A stretch of 64,000 nucleotides of DNA, taken from the NCBI RefSeq assembly GCF_008704995.1, contig NZ_CP023747.1:372001-436000 (forward strand). The letters are read 5' to 3'. The notes below the pieces were generated by a model, which worked only from the letters and a program-made list of their open reading frames with translations, made no database searches and had not been told where the DNA came from. Position numbers and translations under genes: made by a program. Below, in pieces: positions 52,301 to 60,383 of the stretch (its first letter is position 1; each line of letters starts with the position of its first letter). The DNA is from Streptomyces nodosus. Lineage in GTDB: Bacteria; Actinomycetota; Actinomycetes; Streptomycetales; Streptomycetaceae.

Positions 52301-53593
52301 TCACCGGCTCCAGATCTTCTGCGCGCCGCGCTGCCAGGTGGTGAGGATCGAGCCGATCTCCTTGGGCTTGGCCAGGTAGTGCACCAGCGCCGTGTCGGCG
52401 GTCGGCTGGAGGGCGTCGCTGGAGTCGCGGTTGAAGAACTGGGTGAGGTCGGCGGCGCCCTCGATGAGCTTTCGGCCCTTGAGGACCAGTGGGGTGCCGG
52501 CGTCCTTGGCGTCGGGGTGCGTGGGCAGCGTGGTGCCGGAGGAGCTCTTGAGGTAGAGCTCCTGTGCCTCGGCGGTGGCCAGGTAACGCAGCAGTTCCTT
52601 GGCGTCGTCGGCGCGCTTGGTGCGGGCGCTGGCGAAGTAGCCGTCGGTGGGGGCCTCTTCGGCGACCGGCACCTTCGGGTCGATGATGGGGAACTGGAAG
52701 AAGTCCAGGTCGTCCAGGGCGTTCTTGGGGGCGGCGTCGGCGAAGAAGGTGCCGATGAGCATCATGCCGGTGCGGCCCTGGAGCAGGGCGGTGGTGGCGT
52801 CCTGGAAGGGGATGGCCGTGCCGTCGGGGTCGAAGTAGGGCCGGACCTCGTCCCACTTGTCGAAGACCTTGCGGATCTCGGGGTCGTCGAAACGGTGCTT
52901 GCCTGCGAGGAGTTCGCGGTGGTAGGTGGCGCCGTTGACGCGGATGTCGAGGTAGTCGAACCAGGCGGAGGCGACCCACGGGGTGTCGCCTCCGGCACCG
53001 AGGCCGATCGGGGCGACGCCCTTGCTCTTGAGCTTGTCGCACAGGTCGAGGAACTCGTCCCAGGTCCTGGGCTCCCGCACGTCCCACTTCGCGAAGTTGG
53101 ACTTCCGGTAGAACATGCCCCACCAGTAGTAACTGGTGGGCACGAAGACCTTCTTGCTGCTGGAGGGCGAGGTGCACAGGGTCTTCAGCGCGTCGGAGTA
53201 ACCGGAGAGCTCCGGCTTCTCCCAGATGTCGTCGAGGCCGAGCAACAGGTCCTTCTCGGCGTAGGACTCGGCGACGGAGCCGGGGTACCAGGTGTAGACG
53301 TCCGGGGGGTTGGCGGAGGTGAGGTAGGTCGGCAGCTGGGTGCGGAACGTCTCCGAGGCGACGGTGTTGAGCTCCGCCCTGGCGTCGCCGCGCTTGTCGA
53401 AGGCGGCGACGATCGCCTGCATCGCGGTCTTCGCCTGCGGGGAGGAGAGGTTGGACTGGAGGGTCACCGGCCCGCCGGACTTTCCTGCGGAGGCGGACGG
53501 GGTCTGGGTGACGCAGCCGCTGAGCAGCGCGCCGGCGCCGATTGCGCCCGCCCCGGTGAGGAATCCGCGGCGGGTGGCGTTGAAGGCGGTCAT
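52301..53593 (-). CDS. Sugar-binding lipoprotein (SBP family 1)
   Basis: A 430-residue extracellular binding protein with a Tat-like signal (ATRRGFLTGAG), lipobox LLSGC (Cys at about 27), and the SBP_bac_1 fold: FDKRGDARAELNTVASETFR, DVYTWYPGSVAESYAEKDLL, VFVPTSYYWWGMFYRKSNFA, EPRTWDEFLDLCDKLKSKGV, GLGAGGDTPWVASAWFDYLD and GRTGMMLIGTFFADAAPKNA. The flanking alpha-galactosidases point to melibiose, raffinose or galactomanno-oligosaccharides as ligands. It is the first gene of the long operon, and its promoter shares sequence with that of the GH27 gene. Confidence 0.9.
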   Translation of the reverse strand: MTAFNATRRGFLTGAGAIGAGALLSGCVTQTPSASAGKSGGPVTLQSNLSSPQAKTAMQAIVAAFDKRGDARAELNTVASETFRTQLPTYLTSANPPDVYTWYPGSVAESYAEKDLLLGLDDIWEKPELSGYSDALKTLCTSPSSSKKVFVPTSYYWWGMFYRKSNFAKWDVREPRTWDEFLDLCDKLKSKGVAPIGLGAGGDTPWVASAWFDYLDIRVNGATYHRELLAGKHRFDDPEIRKVFDKWDEVRPYFDPDGTAIPFQDATTALLQGRTGMMLIGTFFADAAPKNALDDLDFFQFPIIDPKVPVAEEAPTDGYFASARTKRADDAKELLRYLATAEAQELYLKSSSGTTLPTHPDAKDAGTPLVLKGRKLIEGAADLTQFFNRDSSDALQPTADTALVHYLAKPKEIGSILTTWQRGAQKIWSR

Positions 53594-53654
53594 CTGTGCG
53601 CTCCCTAAGTGCCCATGGAACGGAGCTGAGGCCCCCTGACGGCCCGGCTCCGGG

Positions 53655-53679
53655 CTGCGGCAGGCACAGCCTGCCGCAG
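53655..53679. promoter_or_regulatory. Inverted repeat CTGCGGCAGGC-N3-GCCTGCCGCAG over the putative -10/start region
   Basis: Perfect 11-base arms. It coincides with the predicted -10 hexamer of the importer promoter, so it could be an operator or a leader hairpin that limits read-out. Confidence 0.5.
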
Positions 53680-53714
53680 GGTCCGGACACCGTCAAGAAT
53701 AATTACTAATTTAT
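53668..53714 (-). promoter_or_regulatory. Promoter and AT-rich operator of the importer/galactose operon
   Basis: On the minus strand AATTAG-T-AATTATTC leads straight into TTGACG (53696-53691), with CAGGCT 17 bases on. The block is nearly identical to that before the GH27 gene (56023-56046), including the AATT-N3-AATT dyad. Confidence 0.6.
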
Positions 53715-53795
53715 TTCCGGAAGGTGAGTCTCTGGCCCGGCCAGGCCCGGAGGCGCACCCGTCGATGCCGGGTGGAACGAGGTGATCGCGCGGGC

Positions 53796-55928
53796 TCAGA
53801 ACCCGGTCTGGTGGACGCGGCCGTCCACCCCGCGGAAGGCGACGAGTACACCGCCGTCTGGTGCCGCGACGCCGCCGAGAGCGCCGTCGAAGGCACCGCT
53901 GGCGAAGTCGCCGTTCCTGCTCCAGCCGGCCCAGTCGCCGGACGCGGTCCATCTGCGCGTCCAGAGCGTGTAGTCACCGGCGCGGGCGTACAGATGCACC
54001 GTGCCGCCGGAGGCCACCAGCGTCGGGCTGCCGCTGACCGTGCCGCCCAGGGCCGTCCACCGCGACCATCCGCCGGAGGTGTCGCGGAACCGCCACCACA
54101 CCGCGTCGTCGGCGGTGCGCACGGCCACATGCAGCCGCCCGGCGTCGTCCACGACCGCCGAAGGGCGCCCGTGGAACGGGCGGTCCTGCGGCGCGCCCAG
54201 CGAGCTCCAGCCGGTGGCCGGGCCGCGGGACCGCAGCGTGCCGTCCGCGCCGCGTGCGAACAGCGTCCAGTCGTCCGGCCCCGCGAAGGCCGCGGTCGGC
54301 GCGTCCGTCAGCGTGCCGCCGAGGCTCTGCCAGCGGCCCCAGCGCCCGTTCGCGTACACACGCCGGTAGGCGGTGTCGTCGGTGCCGCGGACGAAGACGT
54401 CGATCCGGCCGCCGGCAGAGGCGTACGCGGCGGGCTGGCCGAGGACACGGCCCCGCGTCGGGCCGCCCAGGTCGGTGGTCCGGGCCCTGGACCAGTCACC
54501 GCCGTGTGCGGTCACCGCGCGCAGGGTCCCGTCCGTGCCGCGGGTGAAGACGGTCAGGGTGTCACCGTCCCGTACCAGCGCGGGGCTTGCCGACGAGCGG
54601 CCGGGCAGCCGGGCGCCCGGGGCGTCGTCGGTGCCGGTCAGCTCCAGGAGGGCGGTGCCGTGCGCCGGGACGCTTACCGAGTACGAGCCGCTGAAGGTGC
54701 CGCGCGAGGTGCGGGCCCTCAGGTCGCGCACCGCGACCTCGCCGGTCAGCCCGGCGTCGGCGAAGGTCACCGTGCGCTGCCGCGCCTGGTCGGAGCGGTT
54801 GAGGAGGACGACCGCCCGCCTGCCCGCGCCCTGGAGCACCTTGCTGTAGACGTCGCCGGTGGAGTCCGTCGCCACGCGGACGCCCTGGATGCCCAGGGGG
54901 TCCTGGTCGACGGCGATGATCTCGGGGTTGCGCAGGGTGTCGATCATCGACTGCGGAAGGGTGCGCGGGTCGCTGCCGAGCATCAGCGGCGAAGCCATCT
55001 CGGCCCACATCACGAACTGCGTGGTGGACTCCTCCTGCGTCAGCTCATGGCCGCCCTCGGCGAGCTTGCGCATGGGGATGAGGTAGTCCGGGTCGTTCCA
55101 GTGGCCGGGGCCCTGCGCCTCGGGGTGCCAGGCGTTGGCGTCCATGTTGCGCAGGACGTTCGGCCACTCCCCCGCCGTCGGGGTGCCCCAGGCGATGTCG
55201 GTGCCGGTGCGCCAGGAGTCGGCGGTGGTCGGGCCGTGGACATAGGTGTTGTGTGCGTCCTGCTCGGGGGTGTGCGGCATGCCCCAGTCGTCGGTGAGCG
55301 GATTGCACAGGTTGAGCAGCATCTTCCGCCCCGACCTGGCGACGGCGTCGCTGAACTCCTTGAAGGCCGGGCCCGGGTCGAGCCCGGCGCCGATGCCGCA
55401 CAGGAAGTCCACCTTGATGGCGTCGACCTTCCACCCGGCGAACTGGCGGGCGTCCTGCTCGTAGTGGCCGCGGCTGCCCAGGCCGCACCAGGTGCCGCCG
55501 TCGTACTCACCCGCGTCGGTGTAGATACCGGCCTTGAGGCCGCGCCGGTGAAGGTACGTCACCAGGGCGGGGATGCCGGACGGGAAGCGTGTGGGGTGGG
55601 CGACCAGCTGGCCCGTCCTCGGGTCGCGCGGCTGGTCCGCCTGCCAGCCGCCGTCCAGCCAGACGATGTCGTAACCGCTGTCGCGCAGCCCGCTGCTGAC
55701 GAGGTGGTCGGCGACCTTCTTGACCTGGTCCTCCGTCGGGGCGCCGAGCCCGTAGTAGGTGTTCCATCCCATGTACGGCGTGGGGGCGAGGCCGCTGTCG
55801 TAGTACTGCGGCGCGCCCTGGTCGTCCGCGGCGTGTGCCGCCGGGACCATCGACCCGACCAGTACCACGGCGCCGAGCGCCACCGCGGTCCGCCGCACTC
55901 GCGCCATCCCTGCACGATGCGAAGCCAC
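53796..55928 (-). CDS. Secreted GH27 alpha-galactosidase with C-terminal beta-propeller-like repeats
   Basis: About 710 residues. A Sec signal (RVRRTAVALGAVVLVGSMVP, cleavage after AHA) is followed by a GH27 barrel: PTPYMGWNTYYGLGAP, DIVWLDGGWQ, LKAGIYTDAG, nucleophile Asp174 in AIKVDFLCG, and GHWNDPDYL (acid/base region, 279-281). A beta-sandwich domain (to about residue 440) and some 270 residues of repeating PLL/tectonin-like units follow (ALVRDGDTLTVFTRGTDGTL, RIDVFVRGTDDTAYRRVYAN and similar, each with a W). The repeats probably bind sugar. GTG 55928 is chosen for its GGGAG site. It releases galactose or oligosaccharides outside the cell for the importer. Confidence 0.9.
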   Translation of the reverse strand: MASHRAGMARVRRTAVALGAVVLVGSMVPAAHAADDQGAPQYYDSGLAPTPYMGWNTYYGLGAPTEDQVKKVADHLVSSGLRDSGYDIVWLDGGWQADQPRDPRTGQLVAHPTRFPSGIPALVTYLHRRGLKAGIYTDAGEYDGGTWCGLGSRGHYEQDARQFAGWKVDAIKVDFLCGIGAGLDPGPAFKEFSDAVARSGRKMLLNLCNPLTDDWGMPHTPEQDAHNTYVHGPTTADSWRTGTDIAWGTPTAGEWPNVLRNMDANAWHPEAQGPGHWNDPDYLIPMRKLAEGGHELTQEESTTQFVMWAEMASPLMLGSDPRTLPQSMIDTLRNPEIIAVDQDPLGIQGVRVATDSTGDVYSKVLQGAGRRAVVLLNRSDQARQRTVTFADAGLTGEVAVRDLRARTSRGTFSGSYSVSVPAHGTALLELTGTDDAPGARLPGRSSASPALVRDGDTLTVFTRGTDGTLRAVTAHGGDWSRARTTDLGGPTRGRVLGQPAAYASAGGRIDVFVRGTDDTAYRRVYANGRWGRWQSLGGTLTDAPTAAFAGPDDWTLFARGADGTLRSRGPATGWSSLGAPQDRPFHGRPSAVVDDAGRLHVAVRTADDAVWWRFRDTSGGWSRWTALGGTVSGSPTLVASGGTVHLYARAGDYTLWTRRWTASGDWAGWSRNGDFASGAFDGALGGVAAPDGGVLVAFRGVDGRVHQTGF

Positions 55929-56022
55929 TGAGTTCTCCCGGGAGTTGGGGGTAGGGGGCACCTCGCTCCGGTCGGCCGGGCGCTGGTGCCACGGCGGAAA
56001 CTGTGCCCAGACCCCTCAGACC

Positions 56023-56046
56023 TGTCAATATTAATTGCTAATTAAC
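56023..56046 (-). promoter_or_regulatory. Promoter and AT-rich operator of the GH27 gene
   Basis: Minus strand TTAATTAGCAATTAAT followed by TTGACA (56028-56023) and CACAGT after 17 bases. It shares the dyad AATT-AGY-AATT and the -35 box with the importer promoter at 53668-53714, so one regulator probably controls both. Confidence 0.6.
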
Positions 56047-56084
56047 TTAAAAACGGGATCACGCGGTGATGCGGCAACGGCACG

Positions 56085-56447
56085 TCACTCTGCGACAGCA
56101 CTCCCTCGAACTCCCTCTCCCCCGTCGACCTCGCCAACTGCCGGAAGGCGGGCAAGCGAGGCGTGGAGATCGCCCTCACCCGGCCCGACTCCGAGCTGTT
56201 CGGAGTTGCGTCCGTGAGCCCGCCGTCCGCCGCCGTCGGGGGCGCGCCCGACCTTCTTGGCGTCCAGGTGGACCACGTGACCCGGACAGCGGGGCACGAT
56301 CCGTTTCGTCGGGTGCCGATGGGCAGAGCCGTCGGGGTCGAGGAACCGGCGGTGATCGATGCCCAGGCGCGCCAGCCACCGGCCTCGGACCGCCGTCGGC
56401 GACCCTCCTCCGGCCTCACGCCTCCGCAACAGCGCCACCAACGTCAT
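56085..56447 (-). pseudogene. IS481-family transposase fragment
   Basis: The minus strand encodes RFLDPDGSAHRHPTKRIVPR, PGHVVHLDAKKVGRAPDGGG (first catalytic Asp region of IS481 transposases, normally LVHLDVKKLGRIPDGGGWRA) and RRAHGR. Only about 90 recognisable residues remain between the GH27 promoter and the hydrolase gene. The helix-turn-helix start and the last two catalytic residues are missing. Confidence 0.65.
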
Positions 56448-56459
56448 GGCCAGCGACAG

Positions 56460-57332
56460 CTAGCACTCCGAGGCGTATACCTCCCGCAGGAAGTCCAGGA
56501 GGATCCGGGTGAATTCCTCCGGCTGCTCCATAGTCGTGTAGTGGGCGGCACCGTCCAGCCGCGTGCTGCGACCGTCAGGGACGGTCTCCATCAGGGCAGT
56601 GACGGTGCTGAGGCAACCGCGTGCGTCCAGGGCGCCGTTGACGGCCAGGACCGGGACGGTGATGTCTCTGGCGCGGGAAGCCACGTCTTCGACCGGAAGG
56701 CAGTGGTTCGGCTCGTCCGGAGTGTGCTTCATAAGAGTGCGCATCGCCATCTCCCGTACGTGACGCACGATTTCGGGGTCGACGTCGTGGAGCGTGCGGG
56801 AGGGGCCCGGTACCCACTGGGTGACGCTCGCCAGCCAGCCGGGGATGTCGCCCGCGGCAAGGGCGTTGGCCTGGGCCTCCTGGTGTGCGGCACACCACGG
56901 GTCGCTGATGTCGGGTTCGCCGACGCCGCGGCCGCTGACGACAAGAGCTCGGACAAGTCCGGGGTGCTCGATCGCGGTGTCGATGGCGATGAGCCCGCCC
57001 ATGGAGACGCCGACCAGGGTTGCCGGAGTGCCGCGACCGAGGTGCCGCAGCAGCGCGGCAAGGTCGTCGGCCTGCCGGAAGGGTCTGCTCGCGTTCGCGG
57101 AGAAGCCATGGCCGCGGGCGTCGGGGGCGATGACCCGGAAGCCCGCGGCCGCCAGGCCGGGGATCAGGTTCTCGAACTGTGTGTGGTCCGCGAAGCCGCT
57201 GTGCAGCAGCACCACCGGCCGGCCGTCGCGAGGGCCGACGTCCCGATAGGCGAGGGGGCCGTCCTCTGACGCGTAGGTGTCGAACATGGACGTGGAGGCG
57301 GTGGCCGACGGGGATATCGACATCTCACTCAT
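56460..57332 (-). CDS. Alpha/beta-fold hydrolase
   Basis: A 290-residue alpha/beta hydrolase with the oxyanion segment VVLLHSGFADHTQFENLIPG, nucleophile Ser in LVGVSMGGLIAIDTA (about residue 110), an Asp in VNGALDARGC and the catalytic His in LDGAAHYTTMEQPEEFTRIL, close to RsbQ/dienelactone-type esterases. The substrate is unknown. ATG 57332 is the first base of a MarR-type operator, and the divergent marR gene begins 59 bases away, so the hydrolase is very probably MarR-controlled. Confidence 0.88.
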   Translation of the reverse strand: MSEMSISPSATASTSMFDTYASEDGPLAYRDVGPRDGRPVVLLHSGFADHTQFENLIPGLAAAGFRVIAPDARGHGFSANASRPFRQADDLAALLRHLGRGTPATLVGVSMGGLIAIDTAIEHPGLVRALVVSGRGVGEPDISDPWCAAHQEAQANALAAGDIPGWLASVTQWVPGPSRTLHDVDPEIVRHVREMAMRTLMKHTPDEPNHCLPVEDVASRARDITVPVLAVNGALDARGCLSTVTALMETVPDGRSTRLDGAAHYTTMEQPEEFTRILLDFLREVYASEC

Positions 57333-57348
57333 GACAACCAAGGTGTCA
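57332..57348. promoter_or_regulatory. MarR-type operator 1
   Basis: TGACA-ACCAAGG-TGTCA, perfect 5-base arms. It lies at the hydrolase start codon. Confidence 0.6.
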
Positions 57349-57363
57349 CATCTGTCGCCAGTA

Positions 57364-57380
57364 TGGCAACCGGGGTGTCA
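57364..57380. promoter_or_regulatory. MarR-type operator 2
   Basis: TGGCA-ACCGGGG-TGTCA, the same motif as operator 1, centred 32 bases (three helical turns) away and 10 bases before the marR start. Confidence 0.6.
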
Positions 57381-57390
57381 TCATGGTTCA

Positions 57391-57879
57391 GTGACCGAGA
57401 CCGACCGCGCCCTCTCTCCCGAAGAGCTCCCGGAACGGCTGATGGAGGTCTTCGCCCTCGTCGGACCGCTCTACCGTCGCGTCCAGCGAAAGATCGAGCT
57501 GGACGCCACCCAGGGGCTCTCCGTCGGCGTACGCGCCGTGCTGGACCTGCTGCGCGAGCACGGGCCCATGACCGTCCCCCAGATGGGCCGAGCCCAGTCG
57601 CTGAGCCGCCAGTTCGTGCAGCGGATGGTCAATGACGCCGCCGCGAGGAAGCTCGTCGAGAGCATCCCGAACCCCGCGCATCAGCGTTCCTCGCTGATCC
57701 GGCTGACTGACGACGGCCACGCGGCGATCACGGCCATAGCCGCCCGCGAGCACGCCCTGCTGCGCCGGGCGGCCGGCGACCTCACCGACACGGATGTCGC
57801 CGCCTGCCTCCGGGTGCTGGGTCGGATGCTGGCGCTCTTCGACGACGTCGATGTCTCGAACACTGAGCCGCCCCACTAG
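57391..57879 (+). CDS. MarR-family transcriptional regulator
   Basis: A 162-residue MarR protein: VFALVGPLYRRVQRKIELDA (dimer helix), LSVGVRAVLDLLREHGPMTV, PQMGRAQSLSRQFVQRMVND (recognition helix) and VESIPNPAHQRSSLIRLTDD with the wing. The GTG at 57391 has no ribosome site upstream and follows an operator by 10 bases, so it may be translated from a leaderless message. It almost certainly regulates itself and the divergent hydrolase through the two matched operators. Confidence 0.88.
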   Translation: MTETDRALSPEELPERLMEVFALVGPLYRRVQRKIELDATQGLSVGVRAVLDLLREHGPMTVPQMGRAQSLSRQFVQRMVNDAAARKLVESIPNPAHQRSSLIRLTDDGHAAITAIAAREHALLRRAAGDLTDTDVAACLRVLGRMLALFDDVDVSNTEPPH

Positions 57880-57966
57880 CAAGCGTCCTTTTCAGTGGCG
57901 CACTTCGCCGCGCCCGCCTGGCGCCGTGACCCGAAAAGCAGTGGCCGCGCGGGCTTGAGGCCACAT

Positions 57967-58728
57967 ATGTTCGCCTCCATGGTTGACGCAGCTTTCGGGC
58001 ATCCGCGCCTCGCCGCCCTCTACGACCCACTCGACCCGGACCGCAGCGACCTCGACGCGTACCTCGCGATGGCGGAGGAGTTCGGGGCACGGTCCGTGCT
58101 GGACATCGGGTGCGGTACGGGCGTGTTCGCGCTGCTGCTCGCCGAGCGCGGGATCACGGTCACCGGGATCGATCCCGCGCGGGCGTCCGTCGACGTCGCG
58201 CGCGGCAAGCCGGGCGCGGAGCGGGTGCGCTGGCTCGACGGCGACGCGGGGGACCTGCCGCCCCTGCAGATCGACCTGGTGACGATGACCGGGAACGTCG
58301 CCCAGGCGATCGCCGATCCGCAGGCGTGGCGCACGACGCTGCGCGGCGCGTACCAGGCACTGCGGCCCGGCGGGCGGCTTGTCTTCGAGACACGCGATCC
58401 GGCGCGGCGCGTGTGGGAGGAATGGGCGGAGTGGACACGCGAGACCACGTACCGCATGACGGACATCCCGGGCGTCGGCCACGTCGAGACCTGGGCCGAG
58501 CTGACGGACGTCAGCCTGCCGCTGGTGAGCTTCCGCGGTACGCACGTGTTCGCTGCGGACGGGGACGTACTGATCTCGGAATCGACACTGCGCTTCCGCG
58601 AACGTACAGAGATCGAGCGGGACTTGCACGAGCACGGCTTCGTCGTCGAGGACGTACGCGACGCACCCGACCGGCCGGGCAGGGAGTTCGTGTTCGTGGC
58701 ACGGCGCGCTACCGCAGGCGGCGCGTGA
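57967..58728 (+). CDS. Class I SAM-dependent methyltransferase
   Basis: 253 residues with motif I SVLDIGCGTGVFALLLAERG (about 40-59), strand 2 end TGIDPARAS, VRWLDGDAGDLP (motif II region), LVTMTGNVAQAIADPQAWRT and RPGGRLVFETRDP. Start: ATG 57967 has GAGG 7 bases before it; GTG 57895 and ATG 57979 are alternatives. The substrate is unknown. Proteins of this Streptomyces type (AFGHPRLAALYDPLDPDRSD) are widespread and stand alone. It follows marR by 87 bases and is possibly co-expressed. Confidence 0.85.
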   Translation: MFASMVDAAFGHPRLAALYDPLDPDRSDLDAYLAMAEEFGARSVLDIGCGTGVFALLLAERGITVTGIDPARASVDVARGKPGAERVRWLDGDAGDLPPLQIDLVTMTGNVAQAIADPQAWRTTLRGAYQALRPGGRLVFETRDPARRVWEEWAEWTRETTYRMTDIPGVGHVETWAELTDVSLPLVSFRGTHVFAADGDVLISESTLRFRERTEIERDLHEHGFVVEDVRDAPDRPGREFVFVARRATAGGA

Positions 58729-58779
58729 CCATGTGACGATCGTTCCACGTGATCACTACCACCCACATGAGCTGGGGGG

Positions 58780-59136
58780 TCAGTGGCTGGTGTCGGCGGC
58801 CTCCCCGGGCTTGGACGCGTGGGCGCGGCGGAGGACGCGGCGTTCGGTGTGGGCGAGCAGGATGGCCGGGATGGCGGCGGCGATCGTGATCGCGAGCGCC
58901 CGGAGGAACGTGATCCCGAATCGGCCGACCTCCCCGGCGGGCGTGGGACGGTGGCGGAGTTGATCGTCGAGGACGACGGTGAGCACGGCGGTGCCGATCG
59001 CTCCGTCAACGCGTTGGAGGGCGTTGAGTTGCGGGGTGGCGTCGGGGATCTTGTTCGGTGGCAGCGCACGGTAGGCGGCGGTCATTGCCGGGATGATCGA
59101 CAGGCCGAACCCGACGCCCCTGCCCGGCGCCGGCAC
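58780..59136 (-). pseudogene. MFS (DHA2-type) drug transporter, C-terminal fragment
   Basis: The minus strand encodes GVGFGLSIIPAMTAAYRALP, ATPQLNALQRVDGAIGTAVL and FLRALAITIAAAIPAILLAH, the last helices of a 14-helix DHA2-family efflux pump (normally QRVGGSIGTAILTVVL). The first three quarters are missing, so it cannot transport. Confidence 0.7.
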
Positions 59137-59198
59137 ATCGCCCCGCCGGACTCGCGCATCGTGGCCCTCACCGCTTCTCCGGCGGCCATAATGGACTC

Positions 59199-59588
59199 AT
59201 GTCCTCCAGCACTCAGCACGCCGCACCCACGCCGGACCTCGCGGGCCCGGTCGCCGAGGACCTCGCGCTGTACCGGCAGAAGTTCCGACTGCGTCTGCCG
59301 GAGTCGCTGGACGAGCTGCACGGCCCCACCCAGGGGGTCGTCGAGCTGCCCCTGCACATGGCCTGGTCGGGGATGACCTCGTACGACCTGGGCAATCCTC
59401 GCCAGCGCATGGGCCTGTACCGCACCGTCCTGCACGAGGGCCTGCGCGACGACCTGCCCCGCTACCTCAACCAGGACCTGCTCCTCCAGCTGTGGCCGGT
59501 ACTGCGCACCCTCGTCGGCCGCACCGTGCGCGCCGTGTGGGAGGACGCCTTCCCCCAGCTCGCCTCCCGCACCCGGGCAGCCGCGTGA
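59199..59588 (+). CDS. Small protein upstream of AbiEii-like nucleotidyltransferase (candidate antitoxin)
   Basis: A 129-residue all-helical protein (AEDLALYRQKFRLRLPESLD, GVVELPLHMAWSGMTSYDLG, NPRQRMGLYRTVLHEGLRDD, LPRYLNQDLLLQLWPVLRTL) that recurs in actinobacteria next to nucleotidyltransferases. Its stop overlaps the next start (GTGA), the coupling expected of an antitoxin-toxin pair. I see no winged helix like that of AbiEi, so the antitoxin role is inferred from context only. Confidence 0.65.
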   Translation: MSSSTQHAAPTPDLAGPVAEDLALYRQKFRLRLPESLDELHGPTQGVVELPLHMAWSGMTSYDLGNPRQRMGLYRTVLHEGLRDDLPRYLNQDLLLQLWPVLRTLVGRTVRAVWEDAFPQLASRTRAAA

Positions 59589-60262
59589 CGGACATGCCGG
59601 AGCTGCACACGCGGCTCCTGGCGGATGTGATCGCGCTCGGCTCCCCGTATCCCCTGGTTCTCACCGGCGGGTACGCCGTACGGGCGCACCGCCTCGTGAA
59701 CCGCCCGAGCCAGGACCTCGATGTCGCCACCGAGAACCCGGCACCCATGACCGACATCGCTGCCGTGGTCCGCGCCGGCCTGGAGGCCCGCGGCTGGAAC
59801 GTGCAGGCGCTGGAGACCGCCCCCTTGTCCGCCCGCTTCACAGTGTCCGACCCGGCCACCGGGCAGGAGTGCGAGGTCGACATCCTCAAGGAGGTCTTCT
59901 GGCGGCCGGTCGCCCAGAGCCGATACGGGCCCGTCCTGGCGGAGGAAGATGTGATCGGGACCAAGGTACGTGCGCTTGCCGACCGTGGAGCGCCGCGCGA
60001 CCTCATCGATGTGTTCGCGGCGTCCCGCCGCTGGAACACCACCGATCTCGAAGAATTCGGCCGCAGGCACGCCCGCGGCCGCTTCGAGCTCGAAGATCTG
60101 CAGGCGAACCTCGCCGGAGCCGAGTGGACCGACGACGAAGCCTTCGCCGCCTACGGTCTCGACGACGCCGCGATCTCCGCTCTCCGAGCATGGGCCCTGG
60201 AATGGTCCGACGATCTCGCAGCCCGGCTACTCGATGAATCCGACGAACCGGACGCCTACTGA
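59585..60262 (+). CDS. Nucleotidyltransferase, AbiEii/AbiGii toxin family
   Basis: A 225-residue DNA-polymerase-beta-fold nucleotidyltransferase. The catalytic loop is LVLTGGYAVRAHRLVNRPSQ followed by DLDVATENPAPM (GG...DxD, about residues 22-46), a third acidic residue lies in CEVDILKEVFWRP, and EDVIGTKVRALADRGAPRDL then IDVFAASRRW is typical of AbiEii. In abortive infection AbiEii transfers nucleotides to block growth, and some actinobacterial relatives (MenT) modify tRNA acceptor ends. The GTG at 59585 overlaps the upstream gene by 4 bases. It is probably a type IV-like toxin-antitoxin or phage defence unit. Confidence 0.82.
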   Translation: MTDMPELHTRLLADVIALGSPYPLVLTGGYAVRAHRLVNRPSQDLDVATENPAPMTDIAAVVRAGLEARGWNVQALETAPLSARFTVSDPATGQECEVDILKEVFWRPVAQSRYGPVLAEEDVIGTKVRALADRGAPRDLIDVFAASRRWNTTDLEEFGRRHARGRFELEDLQANLAGAEWTDDEAFAAYGLDDAAISALRAWALEWSDDLAARLLDESDEPDAY

Positions 60263-60383
60263 CAGGAATGCCTGTTCAAGCCAGTCCCCCACACACACGC
60301 CGAAGTACCGGTGCGGGGTCGGGGCGGTGGCGATGCGCGGGCCGGCCGTGTCCGGGTGGTGCGGCCGGCCCGACGGGGCGGGT

